Source: Endozoicomonas montiporae CL-33 (lineage in GTDB: Bacteria; Pseudomonadota; Gammaproteobacteria; Pseudomonadales; Endozoicomonadaceae). Taken from it: a stretch of DNA of 64,000 nt. The stretch is from the NCBI RefSeq assembly GCF_001583435.1, contig NZ_CP013251.1:2191617-2255616 (forward strand). Reading direction: 5' to 3'. The notes under the pieces were generated by a model, which saw only the letters and a list, made by a program, of their open reading frames with translations, was not told the DNA's origin and made no database searches. The position numbers and the translations under genes are program-made. Positions within the stretch are counted from its first letter, which is position 1. The number at the start of each line of letters is the position of its first letter. Shown piece after piece: positions 1 through 8,224 of this stretch.

Positions 1-1410
1 TTTAAACTTCCGGGCGTGTGCTTTGAGTGAGTCAGTTGCCTTTTGTTCTCCCAGGTCTCTACCAGCCATATGCCTGCTCGACTCCCGCTTGGGCAAAGTA
101 TGCTCTAAGGCTAAGGCCAGAGCCTTAAGCTCGGTATCTGGATCTTCCGATTCAACCACTGATTTCACCGTAGCAAGCAAGGCTTCTGCATTGAGGCGTT
201 CGATCAGACAGCCTGCGGGCATTCCGGCCTGTTTGTTTTTCAGTAGGACGAATTGCTCAGGGTGCAGTAACAGCATGTGTTCGCACAGCAGGCTCAGGAT
301 CACGCCGCGCTGCGATCCGTCAGCACCTTGCTGTTTGCTCAACCTGTTCCAGCCACAATGAGCTTTCCAGTCTTGAATGAAAACCTCGACCAACCACCTC
401 AAGGTGTAAATCCTGGCTATGTCGGTATGCCGCCATGACATATCTGAAGCCACCAGATAGCGATAATCCTCTTCACCCTCATACTTCAGGGCAATAACAA
501 AACGTCTTTTCCCATGAGCCTTAACATACAGCCGAGCAGCCAGCATCGTGACCTGCTCTTCTTTGCCACCGCGTATTATGAGTTGAGTTTCAGCGCCTTT
601 CTGGCGCGAAAAGTAAGCTTTGAGAGTCGCTTCCGAGTGGTTTCGGTTGGATACTTTCTGATTCGAGCGCAGTTGGCTGACAACCTGGGCTCCGCCTGTT
701 ATTTCCGCAGCCTTATCCATAAAGTCTCCTGTGCCATACAGTGCATCAGCGAGAATTGCTTTGATCGTAATGTTGGGAAACGAATCAACAAATTCTTGCA
801 GCATAACCAGCGTCAACGACTGCATGGTGGGGTAACGAACATGATCTGGCTCAGGACGGTTCGGTCGTTCTTTTTTCTGAATGCCTTGCTTCCTGAGCGC
901 CTTGTCTTTCTTCCTCCATGCAGATAACTCAGGGTCAGGAATATAAAAGCGAAACCCTACTGGAAAGGTAGCTACTTCAGTAACGAGCACCATAAACACC
1001 AGTTCCTGCCCATTAAAATAACCACCTGTTGATTTGTCTTTTATCTTATGGGCACCGTCGATTTTTGAAGTCCTTTTAGTGCGCTTTTTTCCTGTATCGT
1101 CGATAGCAAGGGTTCCACTTTGTATTCCATAGCGTAGAAGAATATTTCTGACGCTGGCCTGTAGCAGGCTTTGCCATGCAATTTCTGCTTGATAAAACAT
1201 CCAGCACAGACGGGTCGCTTTGAATCTGCCTAAGCTTCTGCGCTCAAAAGCAGCCCAGTTAATAGTTTTAGTTACCACGATTCCCATGATAAAAACGCCC
1301 AGTGCCACTTTCTGGGATCTACTCAACTGCGCAGAGGAATTGATGGACTTGAGCGAATCATTCAAAGCATCCAGAAAGGCAGTGACAACGGGTAATGGGC
1401 GAATTAGCAA
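1..1410 (-). CDS. IS4-superfamily DDE transposase, partial at window edge
   Basis: The minus strand is open in one frame from about 1440 down to base 1, so the C-terminus lies outside the window. The translation has the three acidic sites of a DDE transposase: LAIDDTGKK, ILADALYGTGDF, and the IS4 signature IYTLRWLVEVFIQDWK, which fits Y-x2-R-x3-E-x6-K exactly. The gene would catalyse cut-and-paste movement of its own element. The start is uncertain: the first in-frame ATG is at 1287, but conserved-looking sequence begins upstream, and TTG at 1410 (or another weak start near 1431) is more likely. I did not find the terminal repeat. The element lies immediately downstream of the defence genes and marks the edge of the accessory island. 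Confidence 0.8.
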   Translation of the reverse strand, partial: MLIRPLPVVTAFLDALNDSLKSINSSAQLSRSQKVALGVFIMGIVVTKTINWAAFERRSLGRFKATRLCWMFYQAEIAWQSLLQASVRNILLRYGIQSGTLAIDDTGKKRTKRTSKIDGAHKIKDKSTGGYFNGQELVFMVLVTEVATFPVGFRFYIPDPELSAWRKKDKALRKQGIQKKERPNRPEPDHVRYPTMQSLTLVMLQEFVDSFPNITIKAILADALYGTGDFMDKAAEITGGAQVVSQLRSNQKVSNRNHSEATLKAYFSRQKGAETQLIIRGGKEEQVTMLAARLYVKAHGKRRFVIALKYEGEEDYRYLVASDMSWRHTDIARIYTLRWLVEVFIQDWKAHCGWNRLSKQQGADGSQRGVILSLLCEHMLLLHPEQFVLLKNKQAGMPAGCLIERLNAEALLATVKSVVESEDPDTELKALALALEHTLPKRESSRHMAGRDLGEQKATDSLKAHARKFK

Positions 1411-1713
1411 GATACGACACTTGACGGTTATTAAGTTCCTATGAGATCTTACCTCCAACCTGCTGCTGTGGCTATGATGGAATCTCGCAAGGCTTGAATT
1501 CGGAGCTGCAGTAGTAGTCTGCTCTTATGCCACCCTGCCATTTCCTGCTCTCCCTCAAATATCAAAAACTGCAGCATCGAGTGATAGGGAAAGCTACTTC
1601 TCGGTACTTTCGGTCATATTGGTCGTATTTAAAAATATAATGCCATCCAAGCCTGAGAGCCGCTAAAAGGGCAGCGGAAAAGTAAATAACCAGAACGGAA
1701 TAAAATGTACTCA
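1411..1713. other. spacer between transposase and defence genes
   Basis: No convincing gene or RNA is visible. It should contain the promoter-proximal end of the insertion sequence and its junction with the defence island, but I could not define the terminal inverted repeat. Confidence 0.4.
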
Positions 1714-2127
1714 TCAGACTCCCAACGATTTCTTCGTCACTCGCTCCAGCTCAAGCTGTTTTTCCGTCTCTCTTCGAACTTGAGTCAGAGGTTTATAAGT
1801 CTGTTGAATATTCAGGATATTGCTGCGAGAGTCAAATCGATAGAGTTGCCGAAACAGCCCTTCCAGCTCCTGAATTTCAGTATCAGTGATGTTGTCCCAC
1901 ACTTCGAAATAAGAGAAGTGCGTCCAGTCACCGACTCGTTTCCGCTTGTGTGAAAACAGGCGTTTACGGATTTTACCGTTGGCATCTTTGCCGGACATGC
2001 CGATGTAGACGAGGTTGTAGGACTTGCCCTTTTTTTGGTATAGGGCGTAGATGCCTCGCAACTGCATGGGAACTGCATCAAGCTCGGTGATGTGGCGGTA
2101 TTCCAGAGCTGATTTGATGAAGTGCAT
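1714..2127 (-). CDS. GIY-YIG domain nuclease
   Basis: A 137-aa protein with a compact GIY-YIG endonuclease fold at about residues 23-104: GIYALY at 25-30, LVYIGMSG at 39-46, the arginine-rich GKIRKRLFSHKR helix, and the glutamate of ELEGLFRQLY as the likely metal ligand. The remainder is a short charged tail. GIY-YIG enzymes cut one or both DNA strands. Small stand-alone members act in repair, mobile elements or restriction. It follows the HNH gene by 85 bp on the same strand and ends the defence gene series, so a role as an accessory nuclease is plausible but inferred. The start is ATG at 2127; an in-frame TTG at 2139 is an alternative. Confidence 0.75.
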   Translation of the reverse strand: MHFIKSALEYRHITELDAVPMQLRGIYALYQKKGKSYNLVYIGMSGKDANGKIRKRLFSHKRKRVGDWTHFSYFEVWDNITDTEIQELEGLFRQLYRFDSRSNILNIQQTYKPLTQVRRETEKQLELERVTKKSLGV

Positions 2128-2212
2128 GGGGCTTTTCAATGTGATTTCTCTTTAGAGAAGTTCACTATTGATAGCGGAATGTTGTGGAAATTCTGAAGAC
2201 CCTTGATCAGAC

Positions 2213-3301
2213 CTATAAATCTTTTGACAAGTATTCTTCTGGCGTAAATAATTTCCAACCTGAAATTTTACTCTCAGGTTTTACGACGACGATTGCAAAC
2301 CTCTCATTTGGCCAAGCGACATCGGCGGTGTAAATAGTATCATTGCTGGATATAGAGTAGCCGATAGTTGGTGGTTGATAACCCTGATCTTGAAGCTTTT
2401 TCAATACGCCATAAAGTGCTGGATCTGCGAGTCTCAATATTGAGTCCCAATTTTGCTCGATTACTCCCTGATCACGCCTAAGCTTTGTTATTGTCTGCAT
2501 TTCTGTGTGACGAACATACATATGCCCATGTTCTTTACGGTGGCAGTCAATACAAAGAGCTAGCAGATTAGAATAATTATTGTTGCCAGGAATGCCATCA
2601 ATGTGATGAGTATGAAGAAGATTTCTGTGATCATTTAAATCAACATGACAGTGCTCACAGGTGTAGTTTTTAGACTGTCGGTAGCTTGTTGATATTTTAC
2701 TCCAATTCTTAGGATAATTGCTGTTTGCTGGATTGGCTGCCATACCATTGGGCATAAATGGGAAAAATGAGCTATAGATTGAAAAAAATTCAGCTATATC
2801 AAAGGAATCACGTACTTGCCTTCTGATAGAAGTGCTGGAAGCACCTTTGTAGTTCAGCTTTTTTAAGCAGTACATACAGACATTTAACTCAACTTCACCT
2901 TCTTTTAACGTTCTGCTCTGCTTACTAGTGCCAAATATTTTAAATAACCCTGTTAACCGATTAGTTGCAATATATCGATCAATAGTGTTTTGTTTTTTTC
3001 TTTTTTCCAAGTATTCGCAATAGGTGACATGGAATTTATTTCTACTTTTTAACTCTGATAAAGATTTTTCTATATCCCATGAGTGATTGGGTATGTAGAG
3101 AACTACTTGTCGGCCTTCATACTCAAAAGGACCACCTCTTAGTTTGAGATTTGAAGGGTCAGCCTCAATGCCTTGCTCATCGAGTATCACGTCTATCGGG
3201 TCAACAGGATTGATTTCATCATTTAATACAAAATCAATCTCATTGGCACCTATTTCATTTGCAATACTTCTTAGCTCCAAAAAATCTACATTTATAGGCA
3301 T
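2213..3301 (-). CDS. zorE: HNH endonuclease, ZorE-like (Zorya type II)
   Basis: A 362-aa protein with an HNH/zinc module at about residues 213-262: CEHC at 215-218, the HHID centre at 232-235, an asparagine in the YSNLLAL helix, and a second CIDC pair at 250-253 followed by HRKEH. A further CMYC pair lies at 142-145. The N-terminal 100 residues have no family I can name. In type II Zorya systems the motor pair ZorA-ZorB is followed by an HNH nuclease, ZorE, which is thought to degrade or nick invading DNA. Here the gene starts 7 bp after zorB and is co-directional, which supports that assignment. The family name rests on context plus the HNH domain, not on an alignment. Confidence 0.75.
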   Translation of the reverse strand: MPINVDFLELRSIANEIGANEIDFVLNDEINPVDPIDVILDEQGIEADPSNLKLRGGPFEYEGRQVVLYIPNHSWDIEKSLSELKSRNKFHVTYCEYLEKRKKQNTIDRYIATNRLTGLFKIFGTSKQSRTLKEGEVELNVCMYCLKKLNYKGASSTSIRRQVRDSFDIAEFFSIYSSFFPFMPNGMAANPANSNYPKNWSKISTSYRQSKNYTCEHCHVDLNDHRNLLHTHHIDGIPGNNNYSNLLALCIDCHRKEHGHMYVRHTEMQTITKLRRDQGVIEQNWDSILRLADPALYGVLKKLQDQGYQPPTIGYSISSNDTIYTADVAWPNERFAIVVVKPESKISGWKLFTPEEYLSKDL

Positions 3302-3307
3302 GTCTGA

Positions 3308-4011
3308 TTATTCCGTTAGAATTTTTCTAATTTGTGTTTCAGCATTAGTAACAACTTTAAAATCAACACGCCGAGATCGTTCCCGATCCTCTAAACCATC
3401 TTTAGTCAGTATTAGCCTTGATGAAGAGTAGCCTGCGGCAGCCACATTTTTTCTGATCCACTTACGCATGTCAGAATCATCTTCTGTAAAATGAACATAA
3501 GTTAAAACTGCATTGGTTCTGTCCTGTGAAAGTTTCATGTTGAAAAAATAAGCATCTTCTTCGCTTGCTCCAACCCAGATAGAGCTGGTGTGTCCTTCTA
3601 TTCTTATTTCTTCAAGAACACCATGAAATGAGTTCAATGTGGAAAGGAATCTTGGAAAAAGTCACTAAGAATCACCTGAAAGGAATTGGTTAGATTAGAT
3701 TTCCCCGAGGCAAATAAAATATCCGGGGACTTAAATCGAAATGCAAGTGAGTCTTTGTCAATCTCTGCATCCCACTTGTCAAGATCATCCTTAAATTCGG
3801 CCATCAAGCTTTCATAAATGGCAACTTGGTTGCCCTGGTAAGCAACAGCGACCTCTTTAATCTTATCTCGTTCAATGAGTGCAGAACGCATCAAAGCGAT
3901 AGAGATAAAGAGAAAAACCATCATAAGACCTGCCATGAGGTCGGAGACATTCATCCAATGCTCGCTATCATGATGATTTGACTGGCTGGCAGCTCCGATT
4001 ATTTTTTTCAT
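3308..4011 (-). pseudogene. zorB: ZorB, MotB/OmpA-like motor subunit, frameshifted
   Basis: The gene is present in two frames. The first (4011-3634) has a short cytoplasmic start, one transmembrane helix with NVSDLMAGLMMVFLFIS, whose Asp24 is the expected ion-conducting residue, and the start of an OmpA-like domain (DILFASGKSNLTNSF). It then runs off frame to a stop. The second frame (to 3308) continues the OmpA fold with EEIRIEGHTSS, KLSQDRTNAVL and DRERSRRVDFKV, the peptidoglycan-binding signature. One extra T in the T5 run (plus-strand A run 3656-3660) would restore ...ILSDFFPRFLSTLNSFHGVL. ZorB anchors the ZorA motor to the cell wall in Zorya anti-phage defence. A sequencing indel, a real inactivation or ribosomal slippage could each explain the break. 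Confidence 0.8.
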
Positions 4012-4013
4012 TG

Positions 4014-5510
4014 CTACCTCCTGTCGTTACCGGGAGGGGTATGAGTCACCATCCTGTTATATTCTTCTGTCATCTTGCGGGCAATGCCACCCAATGTACT
4101 ACCAAGCTTCTCCATGACTCTTGTCAATTCTTGCTGTAATGCATCATCCATTGCTTTAAGCTGAGTATTAACATTCTTTCCGGTCTGCTCCACAACACCT
4201 TTAATATGACTTTCTACACCTCCAAGAGTTGTTTCGCTATTATCTTTCAGTGATTGAAGGGCCGCCGTAATTCTTCGCTCAATTTCAGCTTGCAGGTGTT
4301 GGCTGCTGTGATCCAAACGCCCTACCATATCTCGGGTTTTGTTGCTGACTTCTGTCGAACCATCCCGTAAGGTTGTGGTAATTGAGTCAGCGTTTACAGT
4401 GAGGCTATCAGCCATACTAATGATAGCGGCATTGGTTTGGTTGACGGAGTCTGAAAATTCGGTAGCCCCTTGGGACACAACTCTCTGCATTTCCTGTGCG
4501 CCCTGCTGTAATTGCAGTCCTACATCCTCTACCTTTGACTGAATTTCTGGAACTGCTTCGATAGCCCTATCTCGCATACTGACAAAGGCTTCAAGATGGC
4601 GCTGAAGTTCTGCGATCTGATGCTGGTTCACTTCCATCACACCTTTAAGCTGATCCATCGACGCAGGAATTTCTCCTGTTTTTTCACTGATAATGGATAC
4701 AGCTTCTCTTGTGCTGTCAATCGCACTGACACCTTCACCATACTGAACACTCATTTGGTTGAGCTGCTCCATGTACTGCTCCTGCCAGACAACCAGCTTT
4801 TTAACGGACTCATCAAGGGCTTTAAAGTTCTCACCAAATTCGGTAGTCAACTTCTGATTAAAGTCTTGTATAACATTATCAAGTGCCTTTATTGCTTGTT
4901 CAGTTGCAGATTTGGAAAGTACTTCTGCGAAATTCTCCATTTGGCTCCATAATTTTTCGGCGAATGCTTTTTGATCACTTTCACGTTTAGTTGTTGCCTG
5001 TTGAAGATCAAAACGAAGGTTTTTTAACTGACCATTGAGAGAGCCATCTTCATTACCAGAAAGGCTTTCACGTAGCTGGGTAAGGAGGTCGGTCTGGTCG
5101 GAAAGCTGACTGTAGATATCCTTTGGCGTGATATCTTCCTTTACATTGTCGGCATCTCGCATGGGTGCAAACTTCCAAGCATCCAGACCCTTAAACACGA
5201 TAGAGGCAAACAAACCTACCAGGCTGGTGATAAAGGCTGTTTTTAGACCTTCCAGAAGCAGGTTAATACTGGTGTCAATTTGATCAGGTTGGAAATGCAG
5301 TAGACCAATAACAATACCGGTAAACGTCCCCAGAATACCCAGCGATGTCATAACATTGGGGGCATGCTCAAGAAATCGGGAGTGCTTTTTCCTACTGGCC
5401 TCGTAAACAGCAAGGACAAAAATACCAAGGATCAGGCAGATAAAAATATCTGTCCACAATTCAGATGGGGCTTTGTAAAACAGTTCTTCAAGAAATTTGC
5501 CGGGCGACAT
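4014..5510 (-). CDS. zorA: ZorA, MotA/ExbB-like motor subunit with long coiled-coil tail
   Basis: A 498-aa inner-membrane protein. It has three predicted helices at about 21-38, 52-71 and 91-108; the MotA/TolQ/ExbB core reads TSLGILGTFTGIVIGL and GLKTAFITSLVGLFAS. From about residue 120 to the end it is polar, Q/E/S-rich and almost certainly coiled coil. In Zorya, ZorA forms a pentameric ion-driven stator around ZorB, and its intracellular tail passes the phage-infection signal to cytosolic nucleases. The stop is 2 bp before zorB, and zorE follows, as in type II Zorya. It is preceded by 122 bp holding a 9-bp inverted repeat that separates it from res. The ATG at 5510 places TM1 correctly. Confidence 0.88.
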   Translation of the reverse strand: MSPGKFLEELFYKAPSELWTDIFICLILGIFVLAVYEASRKKHSRFLEHAPNVMTSLGILGTFTGIVIGLLHFQPDQIDTSINLLLEGLKTAFITSLVGLFASIVFKGLDAWKFAPMRDADNVKEDITPKDIYSQLSDQTDLLTQLRESLSGNEDGSLNGQLKNLRFDLQQATTKRESDQKAFAEKLWSQMENFAEVLSKSATEQAIKALDNVIQDFNQKLTTEFGENFKALDESVKKLVVWQEQYMEQLNQMSVQYGEGVSAIDSTREAVSIISEKTGEIPASMDQLKGVMEVNQHQIAELQRHLEAFVSMRDRAIEAVPEIQSKVEDVGLQLQQGAQEMQRVVSQGATEFSDSVNQTNAAIISMADSLTVNADSITTTLRDGSTEVSNKTRDMVGRLDHSSQHLQAEIERRITAALQSLKDNSETTLGGVESHIKGVVEQTGKNVNTQLKAMDDALQQELTRVMEKLGSTLGGIARKMTEEYNRMVTHTPPGNDRR

Positions 5511-5564
5511 GAAATTACCTGTAAATATTATTTTTATCTGTAAAGGTAAGATTTTGTAAGCATT

Positions 5565-5594
5565 GAGGTCAGCGGTTACCCATAAGCTGACCTC
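5565..5594. repeat. 9-bp inverted repeat between res and zorA
   Basis: GAGGTCAGC at 5565-5573 is perfectly complementary to GCTGACCTC at 5586-5594, with a 12-nt loop. No T run follows on the minus strand, so it is not a canonical terminator. It may be an operator, a processing site or an attenuator between the restriction-modification genes and the Zorya genes. Confidence 0.6.
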
Positions 5595-5632
5595 TACCTT
5601 TGCAAAAGGTTAATGCAGGTATTGCGCTACCT

Positions 5633-8221
5633 TCAATAATTTATTGCCAAGGCACTTTCAAAAAGACTTTTTGCATCTTCTGACTCATTGACCGCTTTTC
5701 GAACAGCGGGATCAGTAAGGTCAAGTACACGCAAAGTGTCTCTTACTTTAGCGATGGATTCAATACGGCGATAAACCCTCGAATGTTCTTCGGCGTAACG
5801 TGCCAATCCTTGAAGTTTCGGCAGTGCATCACTGAAATGAGTGCCGTGGGGGTCTACAATATCAGCCACGACCTCGCCGTCATTCTTTTCAGAAAAGAAG
5901 ATAAAGTCAGGTCGCATGATTTTGTATTCAGAGCTTTCTATGTGCGAAATGCCAAGCGAATCTTGAGTAGGACGAGAAGGGTTGCGATACCATGCTCTAA
6001 AATCAGAACGTTTGGTTTCAGTGTCAACCACTTCCTTTTCCCAATCATTCATATCTGCAGGGAATTCGCCCTTGTCATTACACAACATATGTTGCTTATA
6101 AGTAGGCAAAGGAGTGACCGTTTCATCAGCCTCCATTACTGCGGTCGCTTCCATCCATGAGTGGGGCTTAACAAGATCAAGGTCTTCAGGCTCTTTACTC
6201 ATTTCCTTTAACTGACGGTACGCTTCTTGACGTTCATCAGATAAATTCTTGATGTCGATTCGATACGAGTTTAACCACCTTTTTGCCATTTTATCCGCTT
6301 CAGCATCAAGATATTCCTGAACATCAGACACCAAACCCATCGCAGCGATATCAGCGTGAGCGTCCATCAGGGCTTCTTCAAGAAGATCTGGGTCAGTATT
6401 CTGATAAGCCAGATATTCAGCATAGGTTCTGGATAAATCCGGGCTGAACATTCGTGAAGCCCGACGATAAGCATCTTCTATCACGGCGTAATCGGCGGCT
6501 TCGCAAAAGTCATCGAATGACATGTCCTTGCCTTTCAAGTCCGCTCGCAGGCTTTTTCCTTCAACCGTCATGACTGCTTTTCGAGCCGTCGCAATTTCAG
6601 CCGAATAGCGGGCGCTGGCAGCATCCAAGACTTTGTGCATCTCTGCATGAGCCAATTTTCCTGCGCCTGCCAACAGACCGTCGGCTGCCAGCTCATGGGC
6701 GATGGCAGTTAAACGCTTTACAGGTTTAGCATTACGTTTGGGTAGTGACTGGGACGGTAGAGAGGTTAGCTTGTCCCACACCGATTCTGGCACCGATGGG
6801 TTTGGCTTCATCTCTTCTGGATTGATAAGCACGCGGCGCCCCGGCAATGGGCTACCATCACTGCCATCCCCTCCTGTCATCAGGGCTTGAGCCACATCTT
6901 CAACTGACTTTTTATCAAAGAAAGGCAACAGGCAGTCTACAGAATTCAGGCGATCATTCCCCGGAATCCTGCGAGCAAGAGGTGTGCGAACCATACGTCC
7001 TAATAGCTGGGTAATGTGCGTTTTATCTTTTGCGGGACGAAACGACACCATTACTTCAGCTCTTGGGCAGTCCCAACCTGTGCTGATTGCGTCCTTGGCG
7101 ATCAGTATCCGAATACCCTTGGCATCCTGCACCCGTTCAGGAGAGATATGAGGAACATGATAACCACCGAATGACTGGCTAGTGTGATCACCAAAAACAT
7201 GAGCCACCGAGTCTCGTTTAAGATCAGGCCATTGTTGGAAAATTGTATCCAATGCCTGACCAATATCATCAGAATCGGGTTTGTTGGGTACTTGCAGAAC
7301 CATCAACGGTTCCACAGTCTCAGTGTCTGCTTGTTGTTTGGCGTATTCTGCCCACGCTTCACTGGAAGCTTTTATCTTGTCCGTAGCTCGGCGTACCAGA
7401 ACAGTATCGAACTGACCGGTTTTTTCTGGAATATCCAGATTGATCGTATCTTTAAGCAGGCCGGAGTCTTGCACTTTGGCAGCGTCTACTTTTACGTCTG
7501 GCAGAGTGCTGCGCCCCTTGGCTTCCGCCATCGCTTTTTGAAATCGCTCTACTGTTGCTGAAATACCCCATACAACGGGAACGGCAGGAACGGAACCAGA
7601 CCCGTTAATCAGGCGCTTTACGATAGTAGATTTGTCATTTTGTGCTTGTCTGGAGGTTTTACCCATGCCTCTGTGTGCTTCGTCCAGTACCAAGTACAAA
7701 GTCAGTTCGGGATCTTCAATGGTATTTTGAATGGTATCCCAGATACTGTGCGCTCTCAGGTCTGGTGGCGTTGAGGGAAACAGTTCATCATTTTTACCTT
7801 CCGGTTCATGACCGCGAACCAAAAGGCTTTTCTTGCCCAGTTTCTGAGTATTCAGAAAATAAACCTTTCCGGCCTCAAACGTTTCTCGGCTGAAGCTGTT
7901 GTCAATCACTTTAAGGTCGCTGGGGTTCAGGCGGTCAGAAGCTTCAAACAGACGAAACCGGGTCTGCTCATTCAAAGACGGATCATCACTGAACCAGAGC
8001 ACCACAGCGCCAGGATCGGCTTCAAAGTTGAGATCATCGTCGCCATGAAACAGGGCTTCAAAAACAGCCGCAGCCATAACGGTTTTACCGGCACCGGTAG
8101 TCGCAGTCAGGGAAAAAGAGTGGATGTCCCTGTCGTCATGCCACCGTTTATGGGCTTTGTGTAGATTGGAGAGTACCTCAGCGACAGCCTCTTCCTGATA
8201 GTCTTTTAAGGTAAACTTCAT
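5633..8221 (-). CDS. res: Type III-like restriction subunit (Res), DEAH helicase
   Basis: An 862-aa superfamily 2 helicase/translocase. Walker A ATTGAGKT lies at 40-47, motif II DEAH at 180-183 (LYLVLDEAHRG), SAT in WGISATVERF, and motif VI in QLLGRMVRTPLARR. In type III systems Res pairs with Mod, uses ATP to translocate or switch on DNA, and cuts through a C-terminal PD-(D/E)xK nuclease. Here the C-terminal region has RPDFIFF followed by VVADIVDPHG, so the canonical E-x-K is not apparent and nuclease activity is uncertain. It begins 3 bp after the mod stop, so the two are surely co-translated. The ATG at 8221 is directly followed by the expected KDYQEEAV Q-motif-like helix. Confidence 0.85.
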   Translation of the reverse strand: MKFTLKDYQEEAVAEVLSNLHKAHKRWHDDRDIHSFSLTATTGAGKTVMAAAVFEALFHGDDDLNFEADPGAVVLWFSDDPSLNEQTRFRLFEASDRLNPSDLKVIDNSFSRETFEAGKVYFLNTQKLGKKSLLVRGHEPEGKNDELFPSTPPDLRAHSIWDTIQNTIEDPELTLYLVLDEAHRGMGKTSRQAQNDKSTIVKRLINGSGSVPAVPVVWGISATVERFQKAMAEAKGRSTLPDVKVDAAKVQDSGLLKDTINLDIPEKTGQFDTVLVRRATDKIKASSEAWAEYAKQQADTETVEPLMVLQVPNKPDSDDIGQALDTIFQQWPDLKRDSVAHVFGDHTSQSFGGYHVPHISPERVQDAKGIRILIAKDAISTGWDCPRAEVMVSFRPAKDKTHITQLLGRMVRTPLARRIPGNDRLNSVDCLLPFFDKKSVEDVAQALMTGGDGSDGSPLPGRRVLINPEEMKPNPSVPESVWDKLTSLPSQSLPKRNAKPVKRLTAIAHELAADGLLAGAGKLAHAEMHKVLDAASARYSAEIATARKAVMTVEGKSLRADLKGKDMSFDDFCEAADYAVIEDAYRRASRMFSPDLSRTYAEYLAYQNTDPDLLEEALMDAHADIAAMGLVSDVQEYLDAEADKMAKRWLNSYRIDIKNLSDERQEAYRQLKEMSKEPEDLDLVKPHSWMEATAVMEADETVTPLPTYKQHMLCNDKGEFPADMNDWEKEVVDTETKRSDFRAWYRNPSRPTQDSLGISHIESSEYKIMRPDFIFFSEKNDGEVVADIVDPHGTHFSDALPKLQGLARYAEEHSRVYRRIESIAKVRDTLRVLDLTDPAVRKAVNESEDAKSLFESALAINY

Positions 8222-8224
8222 GCA

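Noticed and set aside
23..1444. Plus-strand open frames of 74-137 codons
   Set aside because: They lie opposite a continuous minus-strand transposase frame with intact catalytic motifs, and show no start signals or family resemblance.
1601..1616. A 16-bp sequence TCGGTACTTTCGGTCA shared with about 59079-59094
   Set aside because: One exact 16-mer match in 64 kb is near chance expectation, and the flanks do not extend the match.
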